Positions 6,136 through 14,035 of a stretch of DNA of 19,288 nucleotides are shown one piece after another. Position 1 is the first letter of the stretch, and each line of letters starts with the position of its first letter. Below the pieces are notes generated by a model that was not told the DNA's origin, did no database searches, and saw only the letters and a list, made by a program, of their open reading frames with translations. Source of the stretch: an uncultured Lachnospiraceae bacterium (lineage in GTDB: Bacteria > Bacillota > Clostridia > Lachnospirales > Lachnospiraceae); NCBI GenBank assembly GCA_934351765.1, contig CAKRJM010000016.1, forward strand, positions 1 to 19,288, written 5' to 3'. The translations under genes and the position numbers were made by a program.

Positions 6136-7575
6136 ATGAAAGAAGCAAAAACAAAGAAAACCCCATCGTTTGGCTATGCGCTTGTGGTCATGATTGTTGT
6201 GTTTGCGGTTATTATGATCCCTTCTCTGGCGTGGGGATCAAAGATCAATGCGCTGTTTCTGATGGCATGGCTTGTAGCGATCGTTCTGTGCCTGCCCCTT
6301 GGCGTATCCTATAAGGAGCTTCAGGAAGGAATGGTCAATAACTGTAAACGTGCGATTGTTCCGGTTATTATTGTTCTTTGTGTCGGGGCGCTGGTTGGTA
6401 CCTGGAACGCGGCAGGTACCGTTCCCCTGATCATCAGCTTTGGCGTAAAGGCAATTTCTCCGCACATGTTTCTTGCAACGGCATTTATTCTCTGTACAGT
6501 GACTGCACTGGTGACCGGTACTTCTTGGGGAACCTTCGGTACAGCAGGCCTTGCACTGGCCGGGATCGGAATGGGTCTGAACGTGAATCCGGTCATGACA
6601 GCCGGTGCGGTATGTGCGGGAGCATTCTTCGGCGACACGATCTCCCCCATGTCCGACAGCCCCAACATTGCGGCGGCCGTTTCCGATGTTGACCTGTTTA
6701 AAGGAATCAAGCATCAGGCAAAGGTAACGGTACCGGCGGCTGTGATCTGTATTATTATCTATTATTTCGTTGGTCTCCAGTACAAATCAACGGAAGTCAA
6801 TCTGGATCTGATCAGCGATATCACAAACACCATCGGCGCCCATTTCCATTCCGGTTTTCTGGCGTTGCTGCCAGCCATCTTTGTCATTGTACTGCTGGCC
6901 TGCAAGATTCCTTCGATTCCGGCGCTGCTTGGCGGTGCGATCTTCGGCGGCGGAGTGGCCTGTCTCTATCAGGGGCATACGATCAATGAAGCGATCACCT
7001 ATTTCTGGAGCGGCTTCACCATCGATACCGGCGTGGAATTCGTAGACAAGCTGCTGAACCGCGGCGGCGTCACCAGCATGACCAGTACAGCAGTGATGTT
7101 CCTGTTTGCCTTCGGTTTGTTCGGGATTCTGGATGCGGCAGGTATTATCAATGCATTTATTGAACCATTCACCAAGCACATGAAGACCAAGCTCAGCCTG
7201 ATCGTTGCAACACTGATCATGTCCGTATTCGGTACGCTGGTCGGCGCATCCATGAACTTCGCCTATGCGTTCGCAGGAAGCATCATGGAGCCGATCTATG
7301 AGAAGCGCGGTCTGGAAAAGGTCAATCTGATGCGGGCCCTTGGAGTCGGGTGTACGGCAATGGCCGTTCTGGTTCCCTGGAGTCTCAGTACAACCGTGGC
7401 GATTCCGTTCCTTGGTGTAGAGCCGCTGCAGCTGATCCCTTATAATTTCTTCCTGTTTGTTGCACCGGTTGTTCTGATCCTCTGGACGATTTTCGGAAAG
7501 GATACGCTCTGGACGAGTGAGGCCAGGGCACTGGAAGAGAAAAAGCAGGAAAAGAAGCATAAAAAAGAATCCTAA
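6136..7575 (+). CDS. NhaC-family sodium-coupled transporter
   Basis: This is a 479-residue inner-membrane protein with about 11-12 hydrophobic helices from residue 13 to 465 and a Lys/Glu-rich cytoplasmic tail. NhaC-family hallmarks are GTSWGT (128-133) and GDTISPMSDS (166-175). The family includes Na+/H+ antiporters, the malate/lactate antiporter MleN, and relatives proposed to import amino acids such as methionine, lysine or tyrosine. The ATG at 6136 has AGGAG 8 bases upstream. It is the first gene of the amino-acid-catabolism operon, 38 bases before the ferredoxin-type subunit. Its role could be substrate uptake, product exchange, or recycling the Na+ brought in by the symporter encoded further down. 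Annotation as a simple antiporter would be unsafe. Confidence 0.88.
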   Translation: MKEAKTKKTPSFGYALVVMIVVFAVIMIPSLAWGSKINALFLMAWLVAIVLCLPLGVSYKELQEGMVNNCKRAIVPVIIVLCVGALVGTWNAAGTVPLIISFGVKAISPHMFLATAFILCTVTALVTGTSWGTFGTAGLALAGIGMGLNVNPVMTAGAVCAGAFFGDTISPMSDSPNIAAAVSDVDLFKGIKHQAKVTVPAAVICIIIYYFVGLQYKSTEVNLDLISDITNTIGAHFHSGFLALLPAIFVIVLLACKIPSIPALLGGAIFGGGVACLYQGHTINEAITYFWSGFTIDTGVEFVDKLLNRGGVTSMTSTAVMFLFAFGLFGILDAAGIINAFIEPFTKHMKTKLSLIVATLIMSVFGTLVGASMNFAYAFAGSIMEPIYEKRGLEKVNLMRALGVGCTAMAVLVPWSLSTTVAIPFLGVEPLQLIPYNFFLFVAPVVLILWTIFGKDTLWTSEARALEEKKQEKKHKKES

Positions 7576-7613
7576 TAGTTGACATTTATATAAAAGTAAG
7601 GAGGCGTTTTTGG

Positions 7614-7808
7614 GTGAATATCATTACGATTAACCAGAAATGGTGCAAGAAATGTACGATCTGTGCAGCGTTCTGCCCGAAGAAAGTGTTTGATCTGGAT
7701 GAGGACGGCAGGCCGATCCCGGCACGTCCCGAGGACTGTATCGGCTGCGGGCTGTGCGAGCTGCGCTGTCCGGATTTTGCAGTAACGGTTGTTAAGGAGG
7801 AGGGCTGA
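7614..7808 (+). CDS. korD: 2-oxoacid:ferredoxin oxidoreductase, delta (8Fe ferredoxin-like) subunit
   Basis: This 64-residue protein holds two CxxCxxCxxxC(P) 4Fe-4S motifs, at Cys11/14/17/21 and Cys42/45/48/52. It is the electron-transfer subunit that passes electrons from the catalytic subunits to soluble ferredoxin. The start is GTG at 7614, with AAGGAGG (7598-7604) 9 bases upstream; no ATG in frame fits. The alpha-subunit ATG follows 2 bases after its stop. The gene order delta-alpha-beta-gamma identifies a four-subunit type enzyme (KOR/VOR class) rather than the single-chain pyruvate enzyme. The kor symbol is a family label; the natural 2-oxoacid is not settled. Confidence 0.9.
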   Translation: MNIITINQKWCKKCTICAAFCPKKVFDLDEDGRPIPARPEDCIGCGLCELRCPDFAVTVVKEEG

Positions 7809-7810
7809 TC

Positions 7811-8941
7811 ATGAGTGAATTTAGATTTATGCAGGGCAATGAGGCGATGACCGAAGGCGCAATTGCTGCCGGAGCCAGATTTTACGCAGGTTATCCCATC
7901 ACCCCGTCCAGTGAAGTGGCAGAAACCTCATCCATCCGTCTTCCGCAGGTTGGCGGTCTGTATGTCCAGATGGAGGATGAAATCGGAAGTATTGCAGCAT
8001 TGATCGGTGCATCCTGCTCCGGTAAAAAAGCTTATACGGCTACCAGCGGTCCCGGTATTTCCCTGATGGCAGAGAACCTCGGCGTGGCAGTTATGAGTGA
8101 GATTCCCTGTGTTCTGATCGATGTACAGCGTTCCGGCCCCAGTACCGGACTTGCAACAAAGCCTGCACAGGGCGATATCATGCAGGCACGCTGGGGTACA
8201 CACGGTGATCATGGAATCATTGTTCTTTCCCCGTCCTCTGTTCAGGACTGTTTTGACCTGATGGTGAAAGCATTTAACTTTGCAGAGCTTTATCGTACAC
8301 CGGTAATCTTCTTATCTGACGAGATCGTCGGACATCTGCGGGAGCAGGTGATCATTTACGAGCCGGATGAAATCGAGATCGTAGACAGAAAGAAACCGAC
8401 CTGTGCACCGGCTGATTATACTCCGTTTGATTACTCCGGCGGCATTGCGCCTCTGGCATCCTACGGCAGTGAATATGTGTTTAAGATCAACGGCAGTATG
8501 CATGATGAAATGGGTCGTCCGTGCGCACGTCCCGATAATGCAGACCGCGTGATCCGTCATTTAACCGATAAGATCGAGAAGCATCGTGACGAGATCAGTA
8601 TGACCCGCAAGTACAATATGGAGGATGCGGAGTATGTGATCATTGCCTACGGCGGCACAGCCCGTTCTGCTCTTTCTGCAATGCAGAAGGCAAGGGACAA
8701 GGGAATCCGCGTCGGTGTTCTGCAGCTCGTGACGATCTGGCCGGTTCCCGAGAAGGAGATTCTTGAGACCATGAACCTGGCAAAGGCGGTAATTGTTCCG
8801 GAGCTGAATCTTGGTCAGTATATCAATGAGATTTATGCACGTAACCCGAAGAACATTCCCGTAGTTGGCGTAAACCGTGTGGACGGCAAACCTATTGAGC
8901 CGACCGAGATTCTGAAAAAGATTGAGGAGGTTGTGAAATAA
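7811..8941 (+). CDS. korA: 2-oxoacid:ferredoxin oxidoreductase, alpha subunit
   Basis: The 376-residue alpha subunit begins MSEFRFMQGNEAMTEGAIAAG, contains the YPITP motif (28-32) that contacts the 2-oxoacid and TPP aminopyrimidine, and TSGPG (78-82). The length is typical of KorA/VorB-like subunits. It forms the active site with the beta subunit, catalysing 2-oxoacid + CoA + oxidised ferredoxin to acyl-CoA + CO2 + reduced ferredoxin in the cytoplasm. Its stop TAA shares its last base with the beta-subunit ATG. PGAP-style naming could equally be 'VorB' (3-methyl-2-oxobutanoate); the Ptb/Buk neighbours favour a mono-acyl-CoA product over succinyl-CoA. Arginine is often CGT here, unlike the CGG-rich flanking genes, hinting at high expression. 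Confidence 0.93.
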   Translation: MSEFRFMQGNEAMTEGAIAAGARFYAGYPITPSSEVAETSSIRLPQVGGLYVQMEDEIGSIAALIGASCSGKKAYTATSGPGISLMAENLGVAVMSEIPCVLIDVQRSGPSTGLATKPAQGDIMQARWGTHGDHGIIVLSPSSVQDCFDLMVKAFNFAELYRTPVIFLSDEIVGHLREQVIIYEPDEIEIVDRKKPTCAPADYTPFDYSGGIAPLASYGSEYVFKINGSMHDEMGRPCARPDNADRVIRHLTDKIEKHRDEISMTRKYNMEDAEYVIIAYGGTARSALSAMQKARDKGIRVGVLQLVTIWPVPEKEILETMNLAKAVIVPELNLGQYINEIYARNPKNIPVVGVNRVDGKPIEPTEILKKIEEVVK

Positions 8942-9756
8942 TGTTGCAGGATTATTTATTAGAAGAAAAGCTGCCGCTGTTCTGGTGTGCAGGCTGCGGC
9001 AATGGCATTGTACTGCATGCGATTCTCCGAAATATGGACAACCGTCACTGGACTCGTGAAAACACTGTGGTTGCCACCGGTATCGGATGCTGGGGCAAGG
9101 CTGATGATTATGTAAAAACAAATTCCTTCCATGGAACCCATGGACGTGCGCTGGCATTCTCGACAGGAATCAAGCTGGCAAATCCGGATCTGAATGTGGT
9201 AACCCTCATGGGCGACGGCGATGGCATCACCATCGGCGGAAACCATCTGATCCATGCGGCACGCCGGAATGTTAATGTTACCGCAATTATGGTAAATAAT
9301 CTGAATTACGGTATGACCGGCGGTCAGTACTCCGGTACAACTCCGAAGCACTCGATCACCAAGACTTCTCCGTACGGACATGTGGAAAATGGATTTGATG
9401 TCTGCGGCGTTGTAAAGGCAGCAGGAGGCAGCTTTGTTGCACGCGGAACGGTTTATGATGTAGTACAGCTGGAAAAGCTGATCGGTCAGGCGATGGATCA
9501 TAAGGGCTTCTCCTTTGTGGAGGTTATCTCCCCGTGTCCGACTCATTTTGGCCGTTCAAACAAGCTGGGCAATGCCCCTGCCATGATGCAGTGGATCAAG
9601 GATCATACCGTTTCTGTGGCAAAGGCAGAAACAATGAGCGAAGAGGATCTGCACGGAAAGTTTGTAACCGGTGTCTTTGCAGACCGGGTGAAGGAAGATT
9701 ACAGTACCGCTTACCAGCGCGTCATTGATAGTCTGAAAGGAGCGGAGGAAGCATGA
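8941..9756 (+). CDS. korB: 2-oxoacid:ferredoxin oxidoreductase, beta (TPP-binding) subunit
   Basis: This 271-residue subunit carries the thiamine-diphosphate/Mg motif GDGDGITIGGNHLIHAARRN (91-110), ending with VNN near 118-120, followed by NYGMTGGQYSGTTP. Cys16 and Cys19 (WCAGCG), Cys50 and Cys199 are the four positions expected to hold the proximal 4Fe-4S cluster in this family. Both catalytic cofactors therefore appear intact. The gene overlaps korA by one base at its start and korC by four bases (ATGA at 9753-9756), indicating translational coupling and stoichiometric assembly. Confidence 0.94.
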   Translation: MLQDYLLEEKLPLFWCAGCGNGIVLHAILRNMDNRHWTRENTVVATGIGCWGKADDYVKTNSFHGTHGRALAFSTGIKLANPDLNVVTLMGDGDGITIGGNHLIHAARRNVNVTAIMVNNLNYGMTGGQYSGTTPKHSITKTSPYGHVENGFDVCGVVKAAGGSFVARGTVYDVVQLEKLIGQAMDHKGFSFVEVISPCPTHFGRSNKLGNAPAMMQWIKDHTVSVAKAETMSEEDLHGKFVTGVFADRVKEDYSTAYQRVIDSLKGAEEA

Positions 9757-10304
9757 GCAGACAGAAAGAAATTACCATCAGCGGTGTCGGCGGACAGGGT
9801 ATGATCTTATGTGGAACAATGATTGCGGAAGCCGCAGCCATTCATGATCACAAGCGCGCGACACTTTCTTCGGAATATGGCGTTGAAACTCGAGGTACGT
9901 TTGCAAAATCGGATGTTATCGTTTCGGATGAAGAGATTTATTTCCCGGATGTTACAGATCCGGATCTGATCATCTGCCTGGCTCAGGTTGCTTATGAGCG
10001 GTATTCCGGCAAGGTCGGTGACAAGGCTCTGATCATTTACAATGAGGCAGAGGTTACTCCGAATGCAGATCGTGCAGCGTTTGAGCGTGGAGTTAATATT
10101 ACAAAGCTTGCAAAGGAAGTCGGACATCCCGCAGTTGCCAATATCATTACCATGGGGATCATTGTAGGTCTTCTGGAAGTGATCACGGTGGAGGGCGCGG
10201 AGGATGCAATCCGCCGGTTCTTCGGAAAACGTGGAGAAAAGATGGTCGCACTGAACTGTAAAGCATTTGAGGTTGGTTATGAGGTAGGTAAAAAATTTCG
10301 ATAA
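9753..10304 (+). CDS. korC: 2-oxoacid:ferredoxin oxidoreductase, gamma subunit
   Basis: The 183-residue protein opens with the gamma-domain signature ITISGVGGQGMILCGTMIAEA (GVGGQG at 11-16), followed by SSEYGVETRGTFAKSDVIVS, both typical of the gamma subunits/domains of 2-oxoacid:ferredoxin oxidoreductases. The domain contributes to CoA binding. Its length (about 180) is normal. The start overlaps the korB stop by four bases. The aminotransferase gene begins 21 bases after its stop with its own AAAGGGG-type ribosome binding site. Confidence 0.93.
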   Translation: MSRQKEITISGVGGQGMILCGTMIAEAAAIHDHKRATLSSEYGVETRGTFAKSDVIVSDEEIYFPDVTDPDLIICLAQVAYERYSGKVGDKALIIYNEAEVTPNADRAAFERGVNITKLAKEVGHPAVANIITMGIIVGLLEVITVEGAEDAIRRFFGKRGEKMVALNCKAFEVGYEVGKKFR

Positions 10305-10325
10305 AAAAGGAAAGGGGATCAAGCG

Positions 10326-11480
10326 ATGAAACTTAGTGAGAAAGCAAAGAGTCTTCCTGCATCCGGTATCCGTGCCATGTTTGCATTGGCAGAAAAATAT
10401 GAAAACACGATTAATCTCTGTATCGGTGAACCTGGATTTGCCACTCCGCAGCATATTATTGATCAGGGCTGCTGGGCATGGAACCATGGATATACCAAGT
10501 ATGTATCCAATCCCGGTCTTCCGGTTCTGCGTGAAGCGATCGCAGATAAGCTGAACCGTGAAAACGGATTCCATGTAGGTCCGGAGAACGTGATCGTTAC
10601 GTTTGGTGCGAACCAGGCATTATTCGCTGCTTTGCAGGTTACCCTGAACCCCGGAGATGAGGTTCTTGTGCCGAATCCCTGCTTTTCCAATTATTTTGGT
10701 TATATCGCACTGGCACAGGCCGTGGCTGTACCGGTTCCCACTTATGAAAAGGATCATTTCCATGTAAAGGCTGAGGTCCTTGAAAAGTATATTACTGACA
10801 AGACCCGTCTTCTTATTATCAACTCGCCCTGCAATCCGACCGGCAGTGTTACGCCGAAGGAGGATCTCATGGAGATCGCAGAGCTGGCAAAGAAGCATGA
10901 TCTGATCGTTGTAGCGGATGAGCCCTATGAGCATATTCTGTTTGACGGAAATGAGCATTGCAGTATTGCAACGCTGCCTGGAATGTTTGAACGTACCATC
11001 ACCGCAAACGGTTTCTCAAAGACCTATGCAATGACTGGCTGGCGTATTGGCTACGGCGTAGCAGATCCGGAGACAATCAAGGCGATGACCCTGGTTCTTG
11101 CCAGCACAACCTCCAATGTTACGGCTGCGGTACAGATTGCGGCAGTGAAAGCATTGAAGGGAAGCCAGCAGTGTGTGGCAGATATGAATGCGGAATACTG
11201 GAAGCGCCGTGATATTCTGGTGAAGGGCTTAAATGAGACCAAGGGAATTTCCTGTATTACACCGGAAGGTGCATTCTATGCATTTGCCAATATCAAAGAG
11301 CTGGGAATGACATCAAAGGAAGTAGCGATCAAGATTCTTGACGAGGTACAGGTTGTTACAACACCTGGTGATGCGTTTGGTCCGGCCGGTGAAGGATATC
11401 TTCGTTTTTCGTTTGCGGCATCGGAAGAAAACATCCGTGAAGCACTGAAGCGTATCCAGTCTTGTCTTGGAACAAAGTAA
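10326..11480 (+). CDS. Class I/II PLP-dependent aminotransferase
   Basis: The 384-residue protein is a full-length fold-type I aminotransferase of the branch containing archaeal aromatic/aspartate aminotransferases and PatA-like enzymes. Visible residues are NPTG (Asn170 onward), Asp198 and Tyr201 in VVADEPYEH, the Schiff-base lysine Lys232 in GFSKTYAMTGWRIGY, and the phosphate-region Arg240. A C-terminal Arg in GYLRFSF binds the substrate carboxylate. It should convert an amino acid to the 2-oxoacid used by the oxidoreductase encoded immediately upstream, with 2-oxoglutarate as the probable amino acceptor. Motifs do not distinguish branched-chain, aromatic, alanine or aspartate specificity. 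The Arg/Gly codon pattern matches the kor genes, consistent with joint high expression. Confidence 0.92.
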   Translation: MKLSEKAKSLPASGIRAMFALAEKYENTINLCIGEPGFATPQHIIDQGCWAWNHGYTKYVSNPGLPVLREAIADKLNRENGFHVGPENVIVTFGANQALFAALQVTLNPGDEVLVPNPCFSNYFGYIALAQAVAVPVPTYEKDHFHVKAEVLEKYITDKTRLLIINSPCNPTGSVTPKEDLMEIAELAKKHDLIVVADEPYEHILFDGNEHCSIATLPGMFERTITANGFSKTYAMTGWRIGYGVADPETIKAMTLVLASTTSNVTAAVQIAAVKALKGSQQCVADMNAEYWKRRDILVKGLNETKGISCITPEGAFYAFANIKELGMTSKEVAIKILDEVQVVTTPGDAFGPAGEGYLRFSFAASEENIREALKRIQSCLGTK

Positions 11481-11546
11481 GCCATTGAAAAATAAGGATT
11501 AAACGATTGTTTTGGGCACTGATCACAAGAGAGGAGCAAGTTACTT

Positions 11547-13085
11547 ATGAATGTATGGACGATAGCAGGCATTGTTCTTGTATTGGCATTGATCATTGGT
11601 GTCGGCCTGCTTTCCGGCCGAAAGGTGCAGGACGCAAAGGATTTTGTCAGCGGAGGGGGGAAGGCAGGACCGCTTCTGGTATGTGGAACGATCATGGGAG
11701 CGCTGGTCAGCAGCCAGGCCACCATTGGTACAGCGCAGCTGGCGTTTCATTATGGCCTTGCGGCGTGGTGGTTCACACTGGGATCCGGGATCGGCTGTCT
11801 GATCCTGGGAGTCGGATATGCTTCGTCACTCCGTCGAAGCGGGTGTATCACAGAACTGCAGATTGTTTCCAAGGCGTATGGAGCTGCCGCGGGAAGTCTC
11901 GGTTCGGTGCTTTGTTCATTGGGTATATTTATAAGCGTTCTGGCACAGGTTGTTGCCTGTTCCGGTCTTGTAGTAACTCTGTTCCCTCAGGTTTCCATTC
12001 CTGTTGCCGCCGGAATTTCCGTCATTGTAATGGGATTCTATGTACTCTTTGGCGGAGCATGGGGCGCAGGAATGGGCGGTGTCGTGAAGCTGATCCTTCT
12101 TTATATGGCATCTGTGGTGGGAATGGTCTATGTTCTGGTTGTCAGCAATGGAGCGACAGGACTGCTTTCCAGTCTGAATTCTCTCCTTTGCGGGACTGAC
12201 CTGGGTCTGATCCAGAAGACGGCCAACGGACTTCCCAATCTGGAGACCGCCGCCGACTTAGGATCACGCTTTCAAAGTCTGGTCGCCCGCGGCGCGATGA
12301 AGGACATCGGCTCCGGAATCTCCCTGCTTCTGGGTGTTCTGTCGACTCAGACCTATGCACAGGCTATCTGGAGTGCGGAAACAGACAAAAAGGCAAAACG
12401 CGGAGCGCTGTTAAGCGCCGTTCTGATCCCGCCGCTGGGAATTGCGGGGATCTGCATTGGAATGTTCATGCGTTCCCACTATCTGTTACAGGCAGAGGTT
12501 GATGCATTGACCGCAGCAGGCGCGGCAGTACCGGAGCTTCCGGTGCTTGCCAGCACGATCCAGGTATTCCCGATGTTCGTGATCAATCATCTTCCGGCGC
12601 TTGTGGGCGGTATCATTCTCGGTACCTTACTTATCACGACAGTCGGAGGAGGCGCAGGTCTTTCTCTTGGTATGGCAACCATCCTTGTGAAGGATATTTA
12701 CAAGCGGATCAACAAAAACATCAGTGAACAGAAGGAACTGACGGCTACCCGTATTATTCTGGGCGGCGTCCTGATCGCGGCGGCTGTGATCGCAGCGCTG
12801 GTTCCCAGCAGTACGATCAACGATTTCGGCTTCCTGTCCATGGGACTGCGTGGTTCAGTCGTACTGATTCCCATGAGCTTTGCGCTCTGGGTCAAGGGAC
12901 CGGTAAATCAGGCCTGCATTCTGATCTCGATCATTTTCTCGCCGCTGGCGGTTCTGATCGGAAAATTCATACCGCTGCCGTTTGACGCACTGTATCTTGG
13001 CATGCTGGTATCTCTGGTGTGCTGTGTACTGGGACGGATCCTCGGCGGAAAACAGATTGGAACGTGCAGCGGAGCGGTGTCGTGA
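11547..13085 (+). CDS. Sodium:solute symporter (SSS) family transporter
   Basis: This 512-residue membrane protein has about 13 hydrophobic segments. Its early region (LLSGRKVQDAKDFVSGGGKAGPLLV) matches the SSS/PutP-type 'DFxxGGR' loop between helices 1 and 2, and the helix-rich core and the SGISLLLGVLSTQTYAQAIWSA segment (about 252-275) are also family-like. It should import an organic solute with Na+. The ATG at 11547 has AGGAG about 11 bases upstream; 66 bases separate it from the aminotransferase stop, with no terminator visible. Its place between aminotransferase and ptb suggests it carries the amino acid, the 2-oxoacid or the resulting carboxylic acid. The substrate is not deducible from motifs. 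Confidence 0.88.
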   Translation: MNVWTIAGIVLVLALIIGVGLLSGRKVQDAKDFVSGGGKAGPLLVCGTIMGALVSSQATIGTAQLAFHYGLAAWWFTLGSGIGCLILGVGYASSLRRSGCITELQIVSKAYGAAAGSLGSVLCSLGIFISVLAQVVACSGLVVTLFPQVSIPVAAGISVIVMGFYVLFGGAWGAGMGGVVKLILLYMASVVGMVYVLVVSNGATGLLSSLNSLLCGTDLGLIQKTANGLPNLETAADLGSRFQSLVARGAMKDIGSGISLLLGVLSTQTYAQAIWSAETDKKAKRGALLSAVLIPPLGIAGICIGMFMRSHYLLQAEVDALTAAGAAVPELPVLASTIQVFPMFVINHLPALVGGIILGTLLITTVGGGAGLSLGMATILVKDIYKRINKNISEQKELTATRIILGGVLIAAAVIAALVPSSTINDFGFLSMGLRGSVVLIPMSFALWVKGPVNQACILISIIFSPLAVLIGKFIPLPFDALYLGMLVSLVCCVLGRILGGKQIGTCSGAVS

Positions 13086-13114
13086 TAAGCTGAGATAAAA
13101 GAAAGGAAAAGAGT

Positions 13115-14035
13115 ATGCTTCGAAGTTTAGAGGAAGTCCTGGCTGCGGCCAGGCAGGCAGAGGCCTGTACCATAGCGGTTGCAGCCGCACAGGATCAGGA
13201 TGTACTGACAGCAGTTTATGCAGCAGTTCGTGAGGGGATCGTGAAGCCGGTTCTTGTAGGTGACCGTGAGGAGATCCTGAAGATCGCACAGGAAGCATCG
13301 ATTCCTGTGAAACCGGAGGAGATCGTTGACGAACCGGATAAGGCTGCTGCATGTATGAAGGCAGCGGAGCTGGTACGGGACGGCAAGGCGGATCTGCTGA
13401 TGAAGGGGTTCGTGGATACCTCCCTGATCATGAAGGCAGTCCTGAACCGTGAAAACGGACTGAAAAAGTCCAGTACCATCAGCCATGATGCCGTTATGGA
13501 GGTTCCCGGCTTTGACCGGCTGTTCCATGTAACGGATTCGGCCATGAACATCGCTCCGACGCTGGATCAGAAGGCAGCAATTCTCGAGAATGCAGTGGAA
13601 GTGGCTCATGCGCTGGGCAATGAAATGCCGAAGGCGGCTGTGCTCTGTGCAGTAGAGAAGGTCAATCCGAAAATGGAATGCACACTGGATGCAAAAGAAC
13701 TGACAGAACGGAACCGGAACGGACTGATTAGGGGCTGTCTGGTGGATGGACCTCTGGCGCTTGATAATGCAGTTTCTCCGGCTGCGGCAAAGCATAAGGG
13801 GATTTCAAGCCCTGTGGCCGGTTATGCGGATATTCTGCTGGTGCCGGATATCGAAGCGGGAAATATGCTGAATAAAGGCATGGAGTATTTTGCCGGAGCA
13901 AAGAAGGCTGGCGTAATGATGGGAGCAAAGGTGCCGATCGTACTGACCTCCCGGGCATCCTCGCCGCAGTCCAAAATGTATTCCATCGCACTTGGCGTTG
14001 TGATTGCACTGAATATGAAGGAGAAAGCCGAATGA
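13115..14035 (+). CDS. ptb: Phosphate butyryltransferase (phosphate acyltransferase)
   Basis: The 306-residue length equals that of clostridial Ptb, and the sequence is collinear with the PTA/PTB fold. It has the N-terminal IAVAAAQDQDVLTAV, the KADLLMKGFVDTSLIMKAVL core (about 87-110) and the C-terminal SSPQSKMYSIALGV. It converts acyl-CoA + phosphate to acyl-phosphate + CoA in the cytoplasm. Known Ptb enzymes accept butyryl-, isobutyryl-, isovaleryl- and valeryl-CoA, which fits products of a branched-chain 2-oxoacid oxidoreductase. There is no butyryl-CoA synthesis gene in the window, so butyrate itself may not be the product. It overlaps buk by four bases (ATGA at 14032). Confidence 0.95.
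   Translation: MLRSLEEVLAAARQAEACTIAVAAAQDQDVLTAVYAAVREGIVKPVLVGDREEILKIAQEASIPVKPEEIVDEPDKAAACMKAAELVRDGKADLLMKGFVDTSLIMKAVLNRENGLKKSSTISHDAVMEVPGFDRLFHVTDSAMNIAPTLDQKAAILENAVEVAHALGNEMPKAAVLCAVEKVNPKMECTLDAKELTERNRNGLIRGCLVDGPLALDNAVSPAAAKHKGISSPVAGYADILLVPDIEAGNMLNKGMEYFAGAKKAGVMMGAKVPIVLTSRASSPQSKMYSIALGVVIALNMKEKAE

Noticed and set aside
6114..6314. Small plus-strand frame starting 22 bases before nhaC
   Set aside because: It lies out of frame over nhaC, has no ribosome binding site of its own and encodes a Cys-rich nonsense-like sequence.
7579..7613. TTGACA just before korD as an internal promoter
   Set aside because: At 16-18 bases downstream there is only the ribosome binding site region and no -10-like hexamer; the TATATAA is too close.
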